NCBI RefSeq assembly: GCF_021352225.1
Contig: NZ_JAAUVI010000003.1
Coordinates: 186,001-250,000, forward strand
Direction: 5' to 3'
Length of the DNA: 64,000 bases
Source: Methylobacterium sp. C25
GTDB taxonomy: Bacteria > Pseudomonadota > Alphaproteobacteria > Rhizobiales > Beijerinckiaceae
In this document: one piece after another, positions 17,459 to 25,900 of the stretch
How positions within the stretch are numbered: the first letter of the stretch is position 1
Layout: each line of letters begins with the position of its first letter
Notes under the pieces: generated by a model
The model's database searches: none
Told to the model about the DNA's origin: nothing
What the model saw: only the letters and a program-made list of their open reading frames with translations
Program-made: the position numbers and the translations under genes

Positions 17459-17950
17459 ATGCAGGGTTGGTTGTTCGGTAAGCTCAAATGGTTGCTGCTC
17501 ATTGCTGCCATAGGCGGCCCGGTATTGGCCTTCTTCTGCTGGCAGGACGGTGAGCGCCGAAAGGACGTCATGGCGCGAGGCGTCGAGACGACGGCATCGA
17601 TCGACGGCGCCACCAGGACCAAAGGCCGCCGCAGCGGCACCTCCTACAAGATCGATCTGAGTTGGACGGACGCGCAGGGCACCCGCCACAAGGCCAAGGA
17701 CGTCTCGGTCTCGACCGAGTATGCGGACCGCATCATCGTTGACAACAAGATCGCGGTCGACAGCACCAAGATCCGCTACATCGCCGACGGCGCCGAGACG
17801 CCGAACCTGATCATTTCCGACGACGAGTCCCATCAGGAAGAGACCGACCGGATCATGATCTATGTCGGCGCGGGAGCCGGGATCATCGGCCTCCTCGGAT
17901 CGGGACTGATCTTTTCCCGGAGCCGGAGACGGCAGCCGCAACCGGCCTGA
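17459..17950 (+). CDS. DUF3592-like membrane protein
   Basis: 163 residues with a Shine-Dalgarno GAGGTG before ATG. A first transmembrane helix (WLLLIAAIGGPVLAFFCW, about 12-29), a soluble domain (DVMARGVETTASIDGATRTKG, SYKIDLSWTDAQGTRHKAKDVSVS) and a second helix (IYVGAGAGIIGLLGSGLIF, about 136-154) with a basic tail fit the DUF3592 layout. In such proteins the middle domain lies outside the membrane. Function is unknown. The region before it (about 17270-17400) is AT-rich and may hold its promoter. It converges on the MFS gene, and the two genes end in a shared inverted repeat. Confidence 0.62.
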   Translation: MQGWLFGKLKWLLLIAAIGGPVLAFFCWQDGERRKDVMARGVETTASIDGATRTKGRRSGTSYKIDLSWTDAQGTRHKAKDVSVSTEYADRIIVDNKIAVDSTKIRYIADGAETPNLIISDDESHQEETDRIMIYVGAGAGIIGLLGSGLIFSRSRRRQPQPA

Positions 17951-17985
17951 CCGCTCGAAGCGCCGTACCGCTTGACGATCAGGCC
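17944..17985. terminator. Shared hairpin containing both stop codons
   Basis: GGCCTGA (17944-17950) and TCAGGCC (17979-17985) are complementary. The first contains the TGA of the DUF3592-like gene and the second the TGA of the MFS gene on the other strand. An inner AAGCG/CGCTT stem lies inside the loop. Likely bidirectional termination or 3'-end protection. Confidence 0.4.
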
Positions 17986-19211
17986 TCCGCCATCAGGCGA
18001 TCCCGCCTTCTGAGCGCAGGGAAAAAGCGGGCCCAGCAGACGGCGACCAGCACCGTCGCGACACCGCCGGCCACTACGGCCGGGACGGCGCCGACCAGGG
18101 CGGCGAGCGTGCCCGATTCGAACTCTCCGAGTTCGTTCGAGGCACCGATGAATACCGTGTTCACCGCCGCGACCCGGCCCCGCATTGCGTCCGGGGTCTC
18201 GCCCTGGACGAGGCTCTGGCGCACGAAGACCGAGATCATGTCGGCGGCGCCGATCACGAACAGGGCTGCCATCGAGAGAAACAGGTTCGACGAGAGCCCA
18301 AACACGATCGTGGCGATGCCGAAGGTCGCGACCGCGGCGAGAAGCCGGGGGCCGGCCCTTCGGCGCAGAGGTATCCAAGCCAACGTGACCGCCGTGGCGA
18401 CAGCGCCAGCAGCCGGCATGCTGCGCAAGACACCGAGACCAAGCGGGCCGACATGCAGCACCTGCGCCGCGAAGATCGGCAGCAGCGCCGTCGCCCCGCC
18501 GAACAACACGGCGAACAGGTCGAGGCTGATCGCCCCGAGCACGACGGGCTTCGAGCGGATGTACGACAGGCCGGCCGACAGCGTCGCCCAACTGACGCGC
18601 GGGCGCTCGGTCACCGGTGCCGGCCGGTAGCTCACGGCTGCAATCAGGCAGGCGGCCAGTGCGAAGGTCGCCGCGCCTGTGCCGAACACCACTGCCGGAC
18701 CAAGGACGTAGAGCATCCCGCCGACAGCCGGACCAGCAACGGACGAACTCTGCCAGACGGACGAGTTCCAGGCCAGGGCCGAGCCGAATTGCTCCCGCGA
18801 CACCAATGTCGGCAGGAGCGCCTGCTGTGCCGGATTGGCGAAGGCGCGGCCGATGCCGGTGCCGATGACGAGGCCGTAGATCGGCCAGACCACCTGAGAC
18901 CCGAGTGCCGCGCTCGCGAACAGGCCCAAAGCCGCGAGACTGAGCACCGCATAGGCCAGCGCAGCGACGAGACGCCGGTCATGGGTGTCGGCGACGTGTC
19001 CCGCAAACAGCGCAGAGATCAGGGCCGGAAGGAAGGCGGCGAGCCCGACGAGGCCCAGCGCCCACGCGCTCCGGGTCAGATCGAAGACGTACCAGCCGAT
19101 CGCGACCGCCTGCATCTGGTAGCCGAGCCCGGTGAGGAAGCGGGCACCGATGAGCAGGCGGACGTCACGATTGCGGAGGACCGCCCAACCGGCGGGATCA
19201 GGGACGAGCAT
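17979..19211 (-). CDS. MFS exporter, EntS-like (MFS_3), copy 1
   Basis: 410-residue major facilitator with about 12 hydrophobic helices. It has the family's loop signature (FLPALISALFAGHVADTHDRRLVAA), GTGIGRAFANPAQQALLPTLVSREQFGSALAWNSSVWQ, and QGETPDAMRGRVAAVNTVFIGASNELGEFESG, all typical of the MFS_3/enterobactin-exporter group. ATG 19211 was chosen because it gives the standard N-terminus. It begins 17 bases after the stop of a close paralogue on the same strand, so the two are a tandem operon. Substrate is unknown; efflux of a small molecule is the family expectation. Confidence 0.85.
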   Translation of the reverse strand: MLVPDPAGWAVLRNRDVRLLIGARFLTGLGYQMQAVAIGWYVFDLTRSAWALGLVGLAAFLPALISALFAGHVADTHDRRLVAALAYAVLSLAALGLFASAALGSQVVWPIYGLVIGTGIGRAFANPAQQALLPTLVSREQFGSALAWNSSVWQSSSVAGPAVGGMLYVLGPAVVFGTGAATFALAACLIAAVSYRPAPVTERPRVSWATLSAGLSYIRSKPVVLGAISLDLFAVLFGGATALLPIFAAQVLHVGPLGLGVLRSMPAAGAVATAVTLAWIPLRRRAGPRLLAAVATFGIATIVFGLSSNLFLSMAALFVIGAADMISVFVRQSLVQGETPDAMRGRVAAVNTVFIGASNELGEFESGTLAALVGAVPAVVAGGVATVLVAVCWARFFPALRRRDRLMAEA

Positions 19212-19228
19212 GGCGGAGATACGGCCCC

Positions 19229-20458
19229 TCAGGTTGCCATCAGGCGGTCCCGCGCGCGCAGCGCGGGAAACAGGCGGCCCCAGCACGCCGCCACCAGCAC
19301 GGTCGCGACGCCGCCTGCCACCACGGCAGGCGCAGCGCCGATCAGGGCGGCGAGCGTACCGGACTCGAACTCGCCGAGTTGGTTCGAGGCGCCGATGAAG
19401 ACCGATTCCACTGCGGAGACTCGCCCGCGCATCGCGTCCGGCGTTTCGCCCTGAACGACGCTCGATCGGACATAGACCGAAACCATGTCGGCGGCGCCTG
19501 CCACGAGCAGACTCGCCATCGACAGCCACAGGTCATGCGAGAGCCCGAAGACGATGGTGGCCACGCCAAACAGGGCGACCGCCTGGAGCAGGCGCGGACC
19601 GGCCTGCCGAGTCAGCGGCTTGTAGGCGAGCCAGATCGCGGTGATCACCGCCCCGAATGCAGGCATGCTGCGCAGTGCACCGAGCCCGAGGGGGCCGACA
19701 TGCAGGGTCTCGGCGGCGAAGATCGGCAGCAGGGCGGTGGCGCCCCCGAGCAAAACCGCGACGAGATCGAGGCTGATCGCGCCGAGCACCACGGGCTGCG
19801 AGCGGATGTAGGAGAGCCCGGCCGAGACGCTCGCCCAGGTGATCGGCGCGCGCACGCTCTTGGGCTCGGGCCGAAAGCTGATGGCGAGGATGAGGATGCT
19901 GCCGAGCGCGTAGATGCCGGTCGTCACGCCGAAGACGGTCTTCGCACCGAGGATGTAAAGCACGCCGCCGAGCGCCGGCCCGAGCACAGACGCACTCTGC
20001 CAGCACGACGAGATCCAGACCACGGCCGTACCGAACTGCTCGCGTGGCACCAGGGTCGGCAGAAGCGCCGAAAGGGCTGGGCTGGCAAAGGCCCGGCCGA
20101 TCCCCATCACCACGACGAGGGCGTAGATCGGCCAGACGGACTGCATGCCCTGCAGAGCTAAGGCGAAGAGGCCCGCCTGGGCGAGCGTCGCCACACCCCA
20201 GGCGCCCGCGGCAACGAGCCGCCGATCGTAGGTATCCGCGACATGGCCGGTGATCGGTGCCGCGAGGATCGCCGGCAGGAAGGCCGCGAGCCCGACGAGA
20301 CCGAGGGCGAAGGCGCTCTTCGTGAGGTCGTAGACGAACCAGGCCACCGCCACGACCTGCATCTCGCTGGCGAGGCTGGTGAGGAAGCGCGCTGCACCGA
20401 AAAGCCGGAAATCGCCGTTTCGGACGAGCGCCCAGCCGACGGAGGGAGGCTTGGCCAT
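19229..20458 (-). CDS. MFS exporter, EntS-like (MFS_3), copy 2
   Basis: 409-residue paralogue of the downstream transporter, similar along the whole length (for example VWPIYALVVVMGIGRAFASPALSALLPTLVPREQFG, GGATALLPIFAAETLHVGPLGLGALRSMPA and VVQGETPDAMRGRVSAVESVFIGASNQLGEFESGTLAALIGA). The same 12-helix layout and MFS_3 signatures are visible. It is the first gene of the two-transporter operon, divergent from the membrane cyclase. Differences are concentrated in helices that line the pore in MFS proteins, so the copies may have different substrates, or they may form a heterodimer. Neither is proven. Confidence 0.85.
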   Translation of the reverse strand: MAKPPSVGWALVRNGDFRLFGAARFLTSLASEMQVVAVAWFVYDLTKSAFALGLVGLAAFLPAILAAPITGHVADTYDRRLVAAGAWGVATLAQAGLFALALQGMQSVWPIYALVVVMGIGRAFASPALSALLPTLVPREQFGTAVVWISSCWQSASVLGPALGGVLYILGAKTVFGVTTGIYALGSILILAISFRPEPKSVRAPITWASVSAGLSYIRSQPVVLGAISLDLVAVLLGGATALLPIFAAETLHVGPLGLGALRSMPAFGAVITAIWLAYKPLTRQAGPRLLQAVALFGVATIVFGLSHDLWLSMASLLVAGAADMVSVYVRSSVVQGETPDAMRGRVSAVESVFIGASNQLGEFESGTLAALIGAAPAVVAGGVATVLVAACWGRLFPALRARDRLMAT

Positions 20459-20567
20459 CGCCTGCCGGCTTGCAATGCGGGGGCGGCTGGCGTCAACCGC
20501 GTTCAGGCGTCGAGACGGAAGGGTGCGGCGCCGGAAAACGTCCGTTCAGGACGGAAGCGGGAGTTTC

Positions 20568-21899
20568 ATGGACCAGGACCGCGACGGCTCCCGAGCGAGT
20601 GCCGGGAACGGCGAGGCGAGTGCGCTGCGGCTGCTGCAATCGGCATCGGGCCTGCGGCTGTTCGCGATGCATGCGCTGATCGTCGTGGTGTTGCTCGCCA
20701 CTGCGCAGAGCTACGACGGCTCGATCCATCCGATGAGCCATTGGGTCGTGCTCGCCGCCTATGCCACCTGCTCGCTCGGGCTCGGGCTCGCGGAGCGTTG
20801 GGACCGGGACGCGGGGCAGCATAACGGCTCCGGCTTCACCAGCCGGCGGGCGGAGGGCCTTGCCTGGGCCTCGACGGCGCTGAATGCGGGCGTCGCGATC
20901 TACGTGGAGATCGAACACCTGCTCGTCGGCGCGAGCGCGGGGTTCGACGATGCAGCCGGGGCCGTGAGCAAGCTGCCGGCCTTCCTGCTGCTGCTGCAGA
21001 CCGGCTTGACCATGCGGGTCTGGCACACCGCAGTCTTCGCCGGAGCCGTGGCCATCGCCTGGGCTGGCACGATCCTGATTGCGATCCTGCAGCCTGCGGG
21101 CTCCCTTCTCGGCCCGCATGTCAGCCTCTCCGACGAGATGCCGGCACTCCTGACCTTCATCGCCGCGAGCCTCGTGGTGATCGACGGCGTGCGGCGCCTG
21201 CGCCATGCAGTGACCACGGCGCTCCGGCTCGAGCACGAACGGACCATGCTGGCCCGCTTCGTTCCCGGAAGCGTCGCCGTGCAGCTCGCCCGCGAGGGTG
21301 GCCTCGGGACCGTTCGCGAGCGGCACGCCTGCCTGTTCACGCTCGACATCCGCGGCTTCTCGGCCTTCACGCGCGATTATCCGCGCGAGCACGTCGTGCA
21401 GGCGCTGCTCGACATCCGTGCACTGACCCATGCCGGCGTGAGCGAACATGGCGGGATCGTCGACAAGTATATCGGCGACGGCGTGTTGGCCCATTTCCTG
21501 GTTGGACCACCGCAGCATCAAGCCCGCTCTGCGCTCGACGCCGCCGTGGCGATCCGCGAACGCCTCGACGCCCTGAACGTTGAGCGCCGAGAGCAGGGCC
21601 GGCATCCGCTCACCATAACCATCGCGCTGCATGCCGGCACCGTTCTCGCCGGAGTCTTCGACGATGGTTCACGCGCGGAGTTCACTGCGCTCGGTTCGGC
21701 GATGAACATGCTCGCCCGCCTGGAGGCGCGCGCCAAGGCCGAGGATCTCTCCCTCGCCGCTTCGGAGCAGGTGATCGGCCTCCTCGTCGGCAGGCTACCG
21801 AGCGGGCTGACCGCCGTGCCCGTCGCGACCGAAGACGCATCCGGCCATCGCCTGCCGGCGCTCTATGCCATCACGCAGAAGGATTCGATCCACGCCTGA
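20568..21899 (+). CDS. Membrane class III adenylate/guanylate cyclase
   Basis: 443 residues. The N-terminal half contains about six hydrophobic helices (FAMHALIVVVLLATAQ, WVVLAAYATCSLGLGL, up to TFIAASLVVIDGV). A short helix with an ARFVPG segment leads into a class III catalytic domain (about 250-430). Metal-binding aspartates are in FTLDIRGFSAF and KYIGDGVLAHF. The transition-state Asn/Arg region is ALGSAMNMLARLEARAK. The substrate-choice position is in AEFTALG, not the usual DYT-type, so ATP versus GTP preference is uncertain. It converts a nucleotide triphosphate to a cyclic messenger, with the membrane part as likely sensor. GGGAG lies before the ATG. Confidence 0.85.
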   Translation: MDQDRDGSRASAGNGEASALRLLQSASGLRLFAMHALIVVVLLATAQSYDGSIHPMSHWVVLAAYATCSLGLGLAERWDRDAGQHNGSGFTSRRAEGLAWASTALNAGVAIYVEIEHLLVGASAGFDDAAGAVSKLPAFLLLLQTGLTMRVWHTAVFAGAVAIAWAGTILIAILQPAGSLLGPHVSLSDEMPALLTFIAASLVVIDGVRRLRHAVTTALRLEHERTMLARFVPGSVAVQLAREGGLGTVRERHACLFTLDIRGFSAFTRDYPREHVVQALLDIRALTHAGVSEHGGIVDKYIGDGVLAHFLVGPPQHQARSALDAAVAIRERLDALNVERREQGRHPLTITIALHAGTVLAGVFDDGSRAEFTALGSAMNMLARLEARAKAEDLSLAASEQVIGLLVGRLPSGLTAVPVATEDASGHRLPALYAITQKDSIHA

Positions 21900-21917
21900 G
21901 CGCAGCGGTTCGGGCAC

Positions 21918-21949
21918 GAAAAAACCCGCACGGCCGTAGCCGTGCGGGT
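21918..21949 (-). terminator. Rho-independent terminator
   Basis: A perfect 11-pair stem, ACCCGCACGGC with loop CGTA and GCCGTGCGGGT, is preceded on the plus strand by AAAAAA. Read on the minus strand, this gives a stem followed by TTTTTT. It ends the small secreted-protein gene that stops at 21973 and also lies 25 bases past the cyclase stop. Confidence 0.88.
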
Positions 21950-21972
21950 CAGAACTCGCGTCGTGTAGCCGA

Positions 21973-22254
21973 TCAGCGGGCGCGGCGGCCGATCGAGCCG
22001 GCGGCCCAATGCGGTTCCACCAGTCGGTCGCGCGTGACGCCGTGAGCGCCGGCCCGCTCGGAGAGCATCGGAGCGCCGAGGATCTGGCCCGTGCTGTTCC
22101 GCTGCGAATGGACCGAACGCGGATCGTGGTAGGGGTCGCTGACATAGGAGCTCATGTGGCCCCCACCGGCCGCCTGACGGCTTCCTTCGCCCGCGGAGGC
22201 CGCAAACGGCGTTGCGAGAACGGTGGCGACAACAGCGATCATGACAAAACGCAT
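21973..22254 (-). CDS. Small secreted protein, unknown
   Basis: 93 residues: a clear signal peptide (MRFVMIAVVATVLATPFAASAGE) and a polar mature part of about 70 residues rich in Ser, Arg and His (SSYVSDPYHDPRSVHSQRNSTGQ), with no cysteines. I do not recognise the family. It has its own strong terminator and an AT-rich upstream region with AGAGAGGA before the ATG, signs of an independently expressed gene. Periplasmic or secreted location is inferred. Confidence 0.65.
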   Translation of the reverse strand: MRFVMIAVVATVLATPFAASAGEGSRQAAGGGHMSSYVSDPYHDPRSVHSQRNSTGQILGAPMLSERAGAHGVTRDRLVEPHWAAGSIGRRAR

Positions 22255-22613
22255 CGAGCTTAATCCTCTCTCTTATTGATATTTTTCACCGCAATGTTTG
22301 TCATGCGGCCATGAGAGCAATGTGGGCGTAGAGTACCGAAATATATGTGCGCTTTATCACCGAATATTACTTAGAGTTTAATCCGGGCAACCTGAATTAT
22401 ACGTGCGCTGTCGCACACCGGCCGGCACTCGAGACCAAATTTCGGGATTAACGGGGGCGCAGGATACCGCTCTTCATCCAGGCGGATAGGAAGAGCCGCC
22501 CAGGAGGCCGGTCCCCTCGGATTGCGCATTTCCCGCGCTCGCGTCGGAATGTTACCAAGGGAGGGCCGCAACGGGCGGCGGGGACGGTCACGAGTGCAGA
22601 GGCGCGCGACGCC
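22255..22613. other. AT-rich intergenic region
   Basis: About 360 bases with no convincing gene. The first 120 bases are unusually AT-rich for this window (stretches such as TTATTGATATTTTTCA and AAATATATGTGCG). They probably contain the promoter of the secreted-protein gene on the minus strand. The rest is ordinary GC-rich sequence leading to the next small gene. I see no strong hairpin or riboswitch-like fold. Confidence 0.5.
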
Positions 22614-22817
22614 ATGAAAGGCTATGCAGCCAATGCCCAGATCATGGCGGATGTCGCTGCCGTCATCGAGCAGGCGCGCCGCGAGGGCCGCGACGTCGCC
22701 ACCGCCCTGCGTATCGCGAGGGTGACCCTCGCCTATGTCAGCGGGCCGAACCCAGATCCCGAACAGGCCAAGACGCTCGAGAGCTTCGACCATCACCTGA
22801 AGACGATCTCGACGTGA
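22614..22817 (+). CDS. Small helical protein, unknown
   Basis: 67 residues, soluble and probably all-helical (NAQIMADVAAVIEQARREGRDVATALRIARVTLAYVSG). AGAGG lies nine bases before the ATG. Codon bias matches its neighbours, and the frame has the amphipathic pattern of a true protein, unlike the overlapping frame on the other strand. No family recognised; the family-less look and monocistronic context leave function open. Confidence 0.55.
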   Translation: MKGYAANAQIMADVAAVIEQARREGRDVATALRIARVTLAYVSGPNPDPEQAKTLESFDHHLKTIST

Positions 22818-22835
22818 CCGCCATCGGCAGCCGAG

Positions 22836-22943
22836 CTATCTGAGCTGGGCGATCAGCGTTACCGCGCCGAAGATCAGCACTGCCGCTACCGCGACGGCCA
22901 TGAGGATCAGTTGCGGGCGCGATTCACGCAGGTCGTCGCTCAT
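22836..22943 (-). CDS. 35-residue membrane protein after the SMC-like gene
   Basis: ATG 22943 to TAG 22836 encodes 35 residues: a short polar head (MSDDLRESRPQ) and one hydrophobic helix (LILMAVAVAAVLIFGAVTLIAQL). It begins 47 bases after the JetC-like stop on the same strand. No obvious Shine-Dalgarno is seen. The hydrophobic pattern and start/stop placement argue for a gene, but chance cannot be excluded at this size. Confidence 0.42.
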   Translation of the reverse strand: MSDDLRESRPQLILMAVAVAAVLIFGAVTLIAQLR

Positions 22944-22990
22944 CCAGCGAGCGTAGTCGACGTCGCGAAGAGGCGGAAGAGCGGTGTGGA

Positions 22991-25900
22991 TCACTCCGCG
23001 GCGTCGGACACCCGGAACGCCTCGATGCCCTGCCGTTCCGGGTTGATCGCCGCCAAAGCGCGCTTTGCCGCCTCCAACGGGTGCTCGGATTCGATGCGGA
23101 CGGAGGCGAGATCCGGGCTCTTGTAGACGGTGACGATGGTGTCCATCACTTCGGTCAGCGTCGTGCGCTTGTCCTCGGGCGCCGCGATCAGGAGTTGGAG
23201 CCCCCAGGCGCGGAACAGGTCGACCAGTCCCTGGGAATTGCGCACGTCGAGCTTCGAGAACGCTTCGTCGAGGAGACAGAGGCCGAGTCCGGGGTGCTCG
23301 TGGCCAGGCCGGTCGCCCGGATAGTAGGCGGAGGCCAGCGAGGCGGCGATGGCTACGTAGAACGGCGCCTGTGCCTCGCCACCCGAGCCGCGGGTCGCAC
23401 GGTTCGACAGCGTCGTGCGGTTGCCCGCGCCGTCACGCATGCCGATCTCGTAGACGAAGTAGTTGCGGTAATCGGCGAGCCGCGCGGCGCTCTCCTCGCC
23501 GGCGATCAACGCGGAAATCTCCTCCATGGCCGCCGAGAGCGGACCATCCTCGACCTCCGGGAGGACGGCCTGCGCCGCGTCGGGCGAGCGGGCGACTTCT
23601 GTGGCGAGCGCGTGGACCGCGGCATAGCGCCGATCGACGGCGGCCTCGAAGGCGTAGGTCTGGCCCGTGAACTTCTGCGAGGACAGGCGCTCGTTCAGGG
23701 CGTCGAGTCGGTTTCTCACGCGCTCGAAGCGGTCAGCGAGGCGCGTCAGCAGGTCCTCGGTGGTGAGGCGCCGCATCTCGCGGTTCGCGCGCTCGGCTTG
23801 CTCGCGGTAGCGACGCAGCTCGTGCCCTTCGACCGACTCGAATTCGCGCCGTGCCCAGGCATAGCCGAAGGAAGCCGTCGCCTCCTCGCGGCCGAGCGGA
23901 TTGTCGATGCGGCGCTGGACGCAGTATTCGGCGAGATCACGCTCGGCCGCACGGCCTTCCGTGCGCGCCGTTTCGATCTCGCTGCGCACGGAGGCTCGGG
24001 CCGCGCTGGCGACGGCCGCGAGCTCCTTCGAGTCGAGCCCGGCGAGATCGGTCCGCATCTGGCGCAGAACCGCTGGATCGAGACCCTCGCCGCGCGCCAG
24101 TCGGATACGGAGCGAGTCGCCGCCGGTCCAGCGCGCATGAGCCTGACGGCGCGCCCCGAGCGCGGCCTGCGCCGCGTCCTTCGCCGAGCCGAGCTTCGCC
24201 TTCAGGCCCGCTTCCTCGGCGAGCAGGCCGTCGCGTTTCGGCTCCAGCACCTGGATCAGCTCGGTGAGGTAGGCGGAACGCTCCTTTGTCAGCTCCTTGA
24301 TCTCGGCTTCGAGCGCGCCGGTATCGGCGTGGCGGAGTTGCTCGTGCTCCGTGGTCAGGCTGCGGCGACGGCCCTCAATGGCGTCCGCCTCTTCGCGCAG
24401 GGCGGCGACGTCGAGGGTCGCCGCCGAGAGCCGGGCTCGGAGCGAGGCGGCGGTGCGCGCGGCCTCGCGCATCACGGTCGCCTCCGTGCGCAGGCGGCGC
24501 GCCTCCTCGACTGCGCTCTCCAGGTTGCGGCGCCCCTCCGCCGTCGGGCCACGCTGGCCGCGGGTCATCATCAGCTGGACCGGACGCACCACCGAATAGG
24601 CCATGCCGGAGGTCGTGCGTCCGCTCGGCGCCACGGCGCGGCTCATATGCGCGAGGGCTGCGTCATTCGGCGCGAGATCGTAGCCGCCGAGCCGCGCCGC
24701 GAGAAAGGCCTCGGCATGGTCACTGTCCGTCTCGATCAGCCCGAGCGGGCCGTCATCGAAGCGGCGGGCGGTGCGGCGGGCGGTGTCCGTCGTCTTGACC
24801 AGCAAGCACCGATAGAACCGGGCCTTTTGCTGTTCGAGCAGGCCGAAGGCCTTGTTGAGCCGGTCCGGCTCGACCACGAGCGCCTCACGAGCACCGCCGA
24901 GCAGGCCCTCGAGCGCCGGGCCCCAGGCCGGATCGATGATCTCGGCGAGCTCGCAGATCGGCGTCGCATCGATACCGATGCGGGCGAGCTCGTCACGGAA
25001 GGCGAGCGTATGGGGTGAGAGCCGCCCGGCGCTGGCATGGCCAGAGGAGAAGGCGGCCGAGAGAGCCTGTGCCTCGCGTTCCTGCGTGCGGGCGCGGACG
25101 GCGAGATCTTCGGCTGCCTCGTCGAGGGCGCTGGCGATGTCGGGCAGGTCGGCTAATCCGGCGATCAGGCGACTGAGGACACCATCGGCGCGAAGGGTGT
25201 CCTCGGGAGGCGCATCGCGGCGCAGGCCCGAACGGGCGCAGGCCTCGATCAGTCGGGCTGCCTCCGGCTCGCTCGACCGGACGATGGCGGAGACGGCAGC
25301 GAGCTTGCCCGCCTCCTGCACGAGGGCGACCAGTTCCGCGACCCGCGTGCCGAGGTCGCGCCGGTCGCGGGCGACCATGGCGAGACCGGCATTCGACGCG
25401 GCGAGCCGGCCCTCCGCGGCGCTGCCGACGATCATCGCCTTGCGCTGGGCGATCTCGGTATCGATCTCGCGCACGAAGCCCTGGCTGGTGGCGACGCTCT
25501 CGCGGGCGATGCGCAGGGCGTCGCCCGTCTCGGCGAGCCGCGCGCGGGCGCTCGTCCAGTCGACGATCCGCCGGCGCAGGTCGGCGCTCGTCGCCCGCAT
25601 CTCGTCGAGGGCGGCGGCAAGGCTGGCATCGGCCCAGGCCTCGTAGCGCCCGACGATCCGGCGCAGATGCGAGAGCCGTGTCTCCAGTTCCTCGATGGTC
25701 TCGCAGAGCCGGCGCCAGTTCTCCACCGATTGCCGGATGCGCTCGACATCGAGCGGTGCGGGTTCGAGCACGAAGCTCTTCACGAAGGCGCTTGGGTCGA
25801 AGATCGGCTTGAACGCGACGGCATTGGCGAAGGTGCGCAGGAAGTGACGCGGCTCGGGGGCCGGCGCGCCCTCGCGCATCAGCGCCAAGACCTCGGTGGT

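Noticed and set aside
22371..22796. 141-codon minus-strand frame near the small helical protein
   Set aside because: Composition and lack of domain pattern suggest a shadow; the 67-residue plus-strand frame fits a helical protein better.
23081..25018. 645-codon open frame on the plus strand
   Set aside because: It lies antisense inside the JetC-like gene, has Arg-rich low-complexity translation with no recognisable domain, and is a by-product of high GC.
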